A DNA stretch of 64,000 nucleotides, taken from NCBI GenBank assembly GCA_963783865.1, contig CAWAPD010000001.1:248001-312000 (forward strand). The letters are read 5' to 3'. Each line of letters opens with the position of its first letter. Position 1 is the stretch's first letter. The notes under the pieces were generated by a model, which searched no databases, was not told where the DNA came from, and was given only the letters and a program-made list of their open reading frames with translations. This document shows positions 58,805 to 64,000 of the stretch, one piece after another. The DNA comes from CAWAPD01 sp963783865. Lineage in GTDB: Bacteria; Actinomycetota; Thermoleophilia; UBA2241. Both the position numbers and the translations under genes were made by a program.

Positions 58805-59842
58805 TCAGTGCGTCTCCGTCACCTTGTTCAGCCCGCGCGGCCGGTCGGGGTCGAGCCCGCGCGCCAGCGACAGGTGCAGCGCCAGCAGCTGCCCGGGCAG
58901 CGCCGCCACCAGGGGCGAGAGCGACTCGCTCACGGCCACCGGCAGCTCGAGAGCCGTGGTCGCGCTGCGGGCCACGCCGGGCGCGGCGACGACGTAAGTC
59001 TCGGCGCCGCGCCCCTTCAGCTCCGCCGCCAGCTCGAGCATGCCGGCCTCAGCCTTGCCCGGCGGCGCGAACAGCAGCACCGGGTAGCGCGGCTCGACCA
59101 TCGCGATCGGGCCGTGCATCAGGTCGGCGGCCGAGAACGGCATCGCCGCCAGGTAGCAGGTCTCCTTCACCTTGAGCGCCGTCTCGAGCGCCGTCGCGTA
59201 GTTGTAGCCGCGGCCGGCGACCAGCAGGCGGTCGGTGTGGCTCAGGCGCATGGCGAGGTCCTCGACGGCGGGCTCCATGGCCTCGAGGGCGGCGGTCATG
59301 GCGGCCGGCACGCCGGCCACCAGCTCCGCCGCCACCCCGTCGTCGCCCGTCCACGCGGCCCAAAACAGGGCCAACGCCGCGAGCTGGCTCGTGTAGGTCT
59401 TGGTCGCCGCCACCGCCTGCTCGTGGCCGGCGCGCGTGGCCAGCACCGCGTCGGCCTCGTCGGCCAGCAGGCTGTCCTGGTCGTTGGTGACGGCGATCGT
59501 GTAGGCGCCGGCCGCACGCGCGTGGGCGACGTACTCGGCCACGTCGGGCGTGGCGCCGCTCTGGCTGATGCCGATCACCAGGCAATCGCGGAAGTCGATC
59601 CCGGCCTCGTAGACGGTCACCGCGCTGGGGACGGCGAGACCAGCCGGCAGGCCGGCGGCGATAGTCGCCAGGTACTTGCCGTAGACGGCGGCGTTGTCGG
59701 AGGTGCCGCGGGCGGCGTAGATCACGAAGCGCGCGCCGGCGGCGCGCGCTTCGCCCGCCGCCGCCCGGAACGCCGCCGGCTCGGCCGCCAGACGCGCGAC
59801 GACGCCCGGTTGCTCGAGGATCTCGCCGCGCATGACGCTCAT
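58805..59842 (-). CDS. SIS-domain sugar isomerase, GlmS-like isomerase half (NagB-II/AgaS type)
   Basis: 345 residues, two SIS domains and no glutaminase domain. YAARGTSDNAAVYGKY and VIGISQSGATPDV bind the sugar phosphate; the second domain has VAGRGYNYATALETALKVKET, and the C-terminus RPRGLNKVTETH is the GlmS-type ending with the catalytic Lys. Such stand-alone proteins usually deaminate or isomerise amino-sugar phosphates. ATG 59842 follows GGGAGG by four bases. Divergent from the class III aminotransferase gene, with half-sites of a possible GntR operator between. Confidence 0.9.
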   Translation of the reverse strand: MSVMRGEILEQPGVVARLAAEPAAFRAAAGEARAAGARFVIYAARGTSDNAAVYGKYLATIAAGLPAGLAVPSAVTVYEAGIDFRDCLVIGISQSGATPDVAEYVAHARAAGAYTIAVTNDQDSLLADEADAVLATRAGHEQAVAATKTYTSQLAALALFWAAWTGDDGVAAELVAGVPAAMTAALEAMEPAVEDLAMRLSHTDRLLVAGRGYNYATALETALKVKETCYLAAMPFSAADLMHGPIAMVEPRYPVLLFAPPGKAEAGMLELAAELKGRGAETYVVAAPGVARSATTALELPVAVSESLSPLVAALPGQLLALHLSLARGLDPDRPRGLNKVTETH

Positions 59843-59897
59843 CGCACCTCCCGTCGATCCGCCGCTTGTCGTGGCCGGGCAGCTTGCAGTAGATTCC

Positions 59898-59920
59898 GCA
59901 TACAGAGCATACCAAGTATG
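59898..59920. promoter_or_regulatory. candidate GntR/HutC operator between divergent genes
   Basis: GCATAC-AGA-GCATAC-CAA-GTATG: a 13-bp perfect inverted repeat CATACCAAGTATG (59908-59920) plus a third half-site in phase nine bases away. It is the only AT-rich island in the intergenic region. Confidence 0.45.
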
Positions 59921-60008
59921 ACAAGTGACCGTGTCGTCACGCCGCCGCAGCCTCGCGGTGGTCGGTGTTCAGGCGGTCGGGGCGGTCGCGATGTCGCAGG
60001 AGGACCCC

Positions 60009-61355
60009 ATGGACTTCGCCGACACCTACGAGCGCTGGGCCCCGGGCTCCCGCGAACTCTTCGACCGCGCCCGGCAGGTCATCCCGGCCGGCGCCGGCAG
60101 CAGCGCCCGCACGTTCAAGTTCGGCTGGGTCCCCTACCCGCCGTTCATGGCCGAGGGCACGGGCTCGCGTCTGCGCGACGTCGACGGCCACGAGTACATC
60201 GACTATCTGCTGGGCCTCGGGCCGATGATCCTCGGCCACCGCCACCCGGTCGTCACGCAGGCGGTGGCCGACGCGATCGCCGCCTACGGCACCTGTTTCG
60301 GCGTGCCCTACGAGCTCGAGATCGAGGCGGCGCGCAAGGTGATCGACGCAGTCCCCAGCCTCGAGATGGTGCGCTTCACCAATTCCGGCAGCGAGGCGGT
60401 GGGCACCGCCGTGCGCCTGGCGCGGGCGGTCACCGACCGGCGCCTCCTCGTGCGCTTCGAGGGCCACTACCACGGCTGGCAGGACGTCGTGTACTGGTCC
60501 AACCACGTCGACCCCGACGAGGCGGGACCGGCCGACCACCCGCGCCCCGTCGCCTCGGGCCCCGGCGTGCCGGCCGAGCTGGCCGACACGCTGGTCGTCC
60601 TCGGCTGGAACGACTTCGACGGCTTCAGGCGCGTGATGGACGAGCGCGGCGATGAGATCGCCGCCGTCATCACCGAGCCGGCCATGTTCAACACCGGCGC
60701 CATCCTGCCCGAGCCGGGCTGGCTCGAGCTGCTGCGCGCCGAGACGCGCAAGCACGGCGCGCTGCTCATCTTCGACGAGGTGATCACCGGCTTCCGCTTC
60801 TGCCGCGGTGGGGCCCAGGAGTGGTACGGCGTCATGCCCGACCTGACGACGCTGGCCAAGGGTCTCGGCGGCGGGTTCCCGGTGGCGGCGATCGGCGGCA
60901 CCCGCGCTGTCATGGACATGATCGCCGAGGGCCGCTACTCGCACTCGGGCACCTACAACGCCAACGTCGTCCAGTGTGCCGCCGTGTCGGCGACGATGGA
61001 CCTGCTCGCCGAGCCGGGCCTCTACGAGCGCCAGCGGGCGCTCGGCGACCGGCTCGCCCAGGGGCTGCGCGACCTCGCCGCCGAGCACGGCGTGCCGGCG
61101 CAGGTCGTGGGCCTGGGCACCGTCTTCCAGGTGTGGTTCAGCGAGCATCCGATCAGGAACTGGCGCGACGCGTACGCCTACGCCAGCGAGCCGCGCTTCA
61201 CGCGCTGGTGGCAGGAGATGCTGCTGCGCGGCGTGCTGTTCCACCCGAGCCACACCGAGAACCTGTTCACCTCGCTGGTCCACAGCGACCGCGACATCGA
61301 CGAGACGCTGGCCGCGGCGGCCGAGGTCTTCCCGATCCTGGCGGCCGAGGCCTAG
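60009..61355 (+). CDS. class III PLP aminotransferase (glutamate-1-semialdehyde aminomutase-like)
   Basis: 448 residues. ARTFKFGWVPYPPFM, NSGSEAVGTAVRLAR, YHGWQDVVYW and FDEVITGFRFCRGG (the PLP Asp), with the Schiff-base lysine in TTLAKGLGGGFP. GSA-like wording, but there are no haem genes around it, so it is more likely an omega- or beta-amino acid transaminase. ATG 60009 has AGGAGG five bases upstream; ATG 59991 is an alternative. Followed by a GntR regulator and an APC permease on the same strand, suggesting a locally regulated amine or amino acid uptake and transamination pathway. Confidence 0.9.
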   Translation: MDFADTYERWAPGSRELFDRARQVIPAGAGSSARTFKFGWVPYPPFMAEGTGSRLRDVDGHEYIDYLLGLGPMILGHRHPVVTQAVADAIAAYGTCFGVPYELEIEAARKVIDAVPSLEMVRFTNSGSEAVGTAVRLARAVTDRRLLVRFEGHYHGWQDVVYWSNHVDPDEAGPADHPRPVASGPGVPAELADTLVVLGWNDFDGFRRVMDERGDEIAAVITEPAMFNTGAILPEPGWLELLRAETRKHGALLIFDEVITGFRFCRGGAQEWYGVMPDLTTLAKGLGGGFPVAAIGGTRAVMDMIAEGRYSHSGTYNANVVQCAAVSATMDLLAEPGLYERQRALGDRLAQGLRDLAAEHGVPAQVVGLGTVFQVWFSEHPIRNWRDAYAYASEPRFTRWWQEMLLRGVLFHPSHTENLFTSLVHSDRDIDETLAAAAEVFPILAAEA

Positions 61356-61401
61356 GGACGGCGGCGAGGAGGACTGACCGTGAGCCTTCTCGAGCACGAC
61401 G

Positions 61402-61457
61402 GGGCGCCGGGGGCGGGGCGGCGGCCGTCCGGCCGCCGCCCCGCCGCCCCGGCGCCC
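61402..61457. repeat. near-palindrome at the GntR 5' end
   Basis: Inner 15-bp arms (loop GTCC) and outer GGGCGCC/GGCGCCC arms, between the good SD/GTG at 61380 and the in-frame start of the regulator. The frame differs on its two sides. Confidence 0.55.
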
Positions 61458-61480
61458 GCACCCTGCGCTACCAGCGCGTG

Positions 61481-62290
61481 ATGGACCTGGTGGCCGCGCT
61501 CATCGTCGAGCGCGGCCTGAAGCCCGGCGACCCCCTGCCGACCCAGCGTGAGCTGGCGGCGATGGCCGGCGTCAGCCTGATCACCGTGCGCCGCGCCCTC
61601 GCCGAGCTGCAGCGGGCCGGCCGCGTGACCAGTCACCAGGGCGTCGGCTCCTTCGTCGCGCAGCCGCGGATCGTCAGCGAGCCCGGGCGCAGCGGCGGCC
61701 TGCACGCCACCCTGAGCGCGCTGGCCGACACCGACCACGAGGTGACCACCCGGGTGCTCGAGCTGCGCACGGCGCGACCCTCGCCGGCCGTCGCCGACGC
61801 GCTGCGCATCACGCGCGCGACGGCGGTCTGGCAGATCCGCCGCCTGCGCCTGATCGACGGCGCACCTCAGGTCCTCGAGCAGGCGCTGGTCCCGGCCCAC
61901 CTGGCGCCCGACCTGGGCGCCCGCCGCGCCGAGCTGACCGGCTCGCTCTACGAGCTGCTGGCCCGCGACCACGGCCTGGTCGACGACCACGAGGAGCAGT
62001 ACCTCTCCGTCGGCCGCCCGCTGGGGCAGGAACGCAAGCTGCTCGGCATGCCGCCGCGCTCGCAGGTCGTGCGCCTGCGCGGGGTGAGCTTCACTCCCGA
62101 CGGGCGTCCGTTCGACTGCTTCGAGCAGATCTACCCGGCCGAAGGCTTCGTCTTCTACTTCTCGGGACAGACGACACGACGCCTGTTCCGCGTACCGGAA
62201 CCCGGCGGGTGGGGGGTCGCCGGACCGCCGCAGGGCGGCGCCGCCGGCGACCCCCCACCCGCGCCCACGTCTCGCGAACCGGAGGTCTGA
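61481..62290 (+). CDS. GntR-family transcriptional regulator (HutC/UTRA type)
   Basis: 269 residues from ATG 61481. Winged HTH: PGDPLPTQRELAAMAGVS then VTSHQGVGSFVAQPR; UTRA ligand domain: VWQIRRLRLIDGAPQVLE through LYELLARDHGLV and GRPFDCFEQIYP. Homology begins slightly earlier (LRYQRV), so the true start is probably GTG 61380, which has AGGAGG eight bases upstream but is out of frame as sequenced; the frame break lies in the palindrome 61402-61457. The C-terminal tail is a Gly/Pro-rich stretch encoded by another palindrome (62205-62262). Probably controls the neighbouring aminotransferase, permease and perhaps the divergent SIS gene. Confidence 0.87.
   Translation: MDLVAALIVERGLKPGDPLPTQRELAAMAGVSLITVRRALAELQRAGRVTSHQGVGSFVAQPRIVSEPGRSGGLHATLSALADTDHEVTTRVLELRTARPSPAVADALRITRATAVWQIRRLRLIDGAPQVLEQALVPAHLAPDLGARRAELTGSLYELLARDHGLVDDHEEQYLSVGRPLGQERKLLGMPPRSQVVRLRGVSFTPDGRPFDCFEQIYPAEGFVFYFSGQTTRRLFRVPEPGGWGVAGPPQGGAAGDPPPAPTSREPEV
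62205..62262. repeat. palindrome in the GntR C-terminal tail
   Basis: 19-bp perfect outer arms (62205-62223 / 62244-62262) and an inner CGCCGC/GCGGCG stem. It encodes a Gly/Pro tail after the last conserved block. Confidence 0.6.
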
Positions 62291-62291
62291 G

Positions 62292-63749
62292 ATGTCCGAA
62301 CCCCTCGCGCCGACCACGTCCGCCGCGCCGCCCGGGAGACGCGGCCTCAAGAGCGACGCGCTGAACCTGGGCGACGTCGTCATCATGGCTCTCGCCAGCT
62401 CGGGCCCCACGCAGAGCATCGCCGTCTCGCTGGCGGCGCTGCTCGCCGCCGTCGGCACCCACACGCTGGCGCCGATCCTCATCTGCTTCATCCCGATGAT
62501 CGGCATCGCCATCGGCTACCAGCGCCTCAACGCCTGGATGCCGAGCGCCGGCGCGACCTACTCCTGGGTGGGCCGGGCGCTGAACCCGCACGCGGGGTTC
62601 TTCGTGGGCTGGATCATGCTGATGTACTACACGATCGGCACGACCAGCCTGACCGTGCCGCTGGGCACCTACTTCCTGACGTTCTTCTCGAACAGCGCCG
62701 CCAACAACAAGTACTGGGTGGCGCTCGTGGGCAGCGTGTTCGACGTCGTCGTGCTGGTCGTCGCCGCCCTCGGCATCAAGCTCTCCGCACGGTTCAACTG
62801 GGTCTGGGCGGTGTTCGAGTACGCGCTGCTGATCGGCTTCAGCGTCGCGGCCATCGTGATGATCTACTTCACCGGGCTCTCGGGCTCGGTGAAGACGCTC
62901 CACAACGAGTTCACGCTGCCCAGCAGCGGTCTGATCACCGGCATCCTCATCGCCATCTTCCTCTACTCCGGCTGGGACACCGCCGCCTACGTGGGCGAAG
63001 AGTCGAAGGGCAAGAAGGCCGGCCGGGCCGCGATCCTGAGCGTCGTCATCCTGTTCTTCATCTACGCGTTCGCGATGTTCGCCTTCCAGGGCGTCGCCTC
63101 GTACCAGACGATCCAGGACAACGGCGGCAACATCCTCGCCTACGTCGGCGACGTGATCGGCGGCGGGTTCTGGAAGAACGTGATGATCGTCGCGGTGCTG
63201 GGCGGCACCCTGGCCAGCCTGCAGGCGGCGATCGTCAGTTCGGGCCGCATCTCGTTCGCGATGGGACGCGACCGCGTGTTCCCGAAGTTCTTCGACAACG
63301 TCCACCCGCAGCACCAGACCCCGTGGAACGCGACCATCCTGCTGGGGCTGCTGAACATCGTGTTCCTCTGGGGCATCACGCTGTTCCACACGATCGACAG
63401 TGCCCTGTCGAACATCGTCAGCACGCTCGGCCTGATGGCGGCCATCTTCTACTTCATGACCGCCGTGGCCGCCATCTGGTACTACCGCAGCGTGATCACG
63501 GCGAGCGCGGCGAACTTCGTGCTCGGCGGCGTCATGCCGTTCATCGGCGCCGCCTTCATGGGCTTCGTCATCGTCTACTCACTGGTGACCAAGCAGCTCA
63601 CCACGACCAACCTGATCTTCGGCTTCGGCCTGGCGATCGTCGGCCTGATCCTGTCGTTCGTCGCCAAGGCCGTGTGGCACGCGAAGTTCTACAGCGACCC
63701 GCGCGCCAGCCTGGCCGAGGAGGCCGAGAAGGAGCTCGGCCCGAGCTGA
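62292..63749 (+). CDS. APC-superfamily amino acid permease
   Basis: 485 residues, twelve predicted membrane helices. The first-helix motif ALASSGPTQSIAVS and PSAGATYSWVGRALNP are the APC substrate-site wording; further conserved blocks are FLYSGWDTAAYVGEESKGKK and SSGRISFAMGRDRVFPKFF. It imports an amino acid or amine by proton or sodium symport. ATG 62292 starts two bases after the GntR stop, with GGAGG upstream, so the regulator and permease are one unit. It presumably feeds the aminotransferase encoded upstream. Confidence 0.92.
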   Translation: MSEPLAPTTSAAPPGRRGLKSDALNLGDVVIMALASSGPTQSIAVSLAALLAAVGTHTLAPILICFIPMIGIAIGYQRLNAWMPSAGATYSWVGRALNPHAGFFVGWIMLMYYTIGTTSLTVPLGTYFLTFFSNSAANNKYWVALVGSVFDVVVLVVAALGIKLSARFNWVWAVFEYALLIGFSVAAIVMIYFTGLSGSVKTLHNEFTLPSSGLITGILIAIFLYSGWDTAAYVGEESKGKKAGRAAILSVVILFFIYAFAMFAFQGVASYQTIQDNGGNILAYVGDVIGGGFWKNVMIVAVLGGTLASLQAAIVSSGRISFAMGRDRVFPKFFDNVHPQHQTPWNATILLGLLNIVFLWGITLFHTIDSALSNIVSTLGLMAAIFYFMTAVAAIWYYRSVITASAANFVLGGVMPFIGAAFMGFVIVYSLVTKQLTTTNLIFGFGLAIVGLILSFVAKAVWHAKFYSDPRASLAEEAEKELGPS

Positions 63750-63767
63750 GAACGGTGGCGTGAGGTA

Positions 63768-63804
63768 GGGGCGGCGGCGTCGACGGAGTCGACGCCGCCG
63801 CCCC
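63768..63804 (+). terminator. GC-rich terminator after the permease
   Basis: Perfect 17-bp stem (63768-63784 / 63788-63804), loop GGA, 18 bases after the stop codon. Confidence 0.75.
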
Positions 63805-63853
63805 CAGACGATACGTTGACGCAGGGCAGAGGGGACGACCCAGGGGAGGATCG

Positions 63854-64000
63854 ATGAAGCGCATCACCACCGTGGCCGGCTGGTCGCGACTCGCCGTCGG
63901 CGCCGTGCTGGCGGTGGCGCTGGCGGGGCTCGTCTGGGGGCTCGCCGGGGCCTTCGCCGCCGGCTCGCCCAGCCCGTCGCCGACCGGTAAGGCGACCCTC
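63854..64000 (+). CDS. secreted protein, N-terminus only, probably another solute-binding protein
   Basis: 49 residues before the window ends. ATG 63854 follows GGGGAGG. Basic start (MKRITTVAGWSRLAVGAV) and a hydrophobic signal, then GAFAAGSPSPSPTGKATL, the same Ser/Pro spacer style that precedes the two C-terminally anchored binding proteins in this window, so a family 5 binding protein is the best guess. Confidence 0.55.
   Translation, partial: MKRITTVAGWSRLAVGAVLAVALAGLVWGLAGAFAAGSPSPSPTGKATL

Noticed and set aside
56810..60655. Very long plus-strand open frame (over 1200 codons)
   Set aside because: Shadow of four real minus-strand genes and of the aminotransferase gene; Arg/Gly/Ala-rich with no domain. 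The same holds for other long opposite-strand frames at 16594-18639, 42481-45327, 40230-41798 and 55292-56683.
1..64000. CRISPR arrays, insertion sequences, phage genes, rRNA
   Set aside because: No regularly spaced repeats, transposase, integrase or rRNA sequence could be found on either strand.
47143..64000. Selenoprotein genes using TGA near tRNA-Sec
   Set aside because: The stops I checked in the genes are followed by terminators, overlapping starts or non-coding sequence; none showed conserved coding sequence continuing after TGA.

Overview
The window is about 70% GC, densely coded on both strands, and looks like an uncultured Actinomycetota (possibly Thermoleophilia-like; the class is a guess). 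Supporting signs are a BldC-like helix-turn-helix, near-leaderless promoters with a TAnnnT box a few bases before the start codon, GTG/TTG starts, Tat lipoproteins and U-tract-poor GC-rich terminators. A selenocysteine tRNA, a tungsten-type aldehyde oxidoreductase, three non-pyrrolysine MttB-family methyltransferases and many ABC solute-binding proteins suggest a peptide-, amino-acid- and methylamine-scavenging organism with an anaerobic or facultative side.

Layout. 1-7.4 kb: RlmN fragment, two small membrane proteins, ACT + UPF0210 pair, PAP2 phosphatase, M28 peptidase, frameshifted YchF and an orphan polyamine-type binding protein. 7.4-12.5 kb: a translationally coupled operon of two MttB paralogues and a C-terminally anchored binding protein, behind a long leader with an 11-codon Thr-rich ORF. 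12.5-21.9 kb: aminotransferase, DUF488, OsmC, dodecin, ferritin, a PabB-PabA fusion, SDR and a class A PBP. 22-27.8 kb: an oligopeptide ABC operon carrying a dense cluster of one-base frameshifts. 27.9-35.5 kb: two CocE/NonD hydrolases, a binding protein, a TetR regulator and an M20 peptidase. 35.6-42 kb: an aromatic amino acid lyase homologue without the canonical MIO triad, then a unit reading small Cys/Trp-rich peptide - AOR - MttB - Fe-S protein. 42-47.4 kb: a 1460-residue BldC-like/GAF/HD-GYP/GGDEF protein, a pilin-like protein and tRNA-Sec. 47.4-50.3 kb: secreted polysaccharide enzymes divergent from a second Cys-containing small peptide. 50.3-64 kb: a saccharopine-dehydrogenase-like enzyme, a divergent split glycine-decarboxylase pair with SDR and NAD-kinase-like genes, M20 peptidase, SIS isomerase, class III aminotransferase, GntR regulator, APC permease and the start of another secreted protein.

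The theme is uptake (five binding proteins, one full ABC operon, one permease), hydrolysis (M28, two M20, two CocE) and turnover of amino acids or methylated amines. Across all of this lie more than 20 long GC-rich perfect or near-perfect palindromes. Many are terminators, but others sit inside coding linkers, in a divergent upstream region, or around start codons with the start codon in the loop. This palindrome population, the AOR-linked peptide, the lyase lacking its MIO triad and the BldC-like c-di-GMP protein are the main items for follow-up. Several genes carry single-base frameshifts with intact protein sequence either side, which looks more like consensus error than decay.
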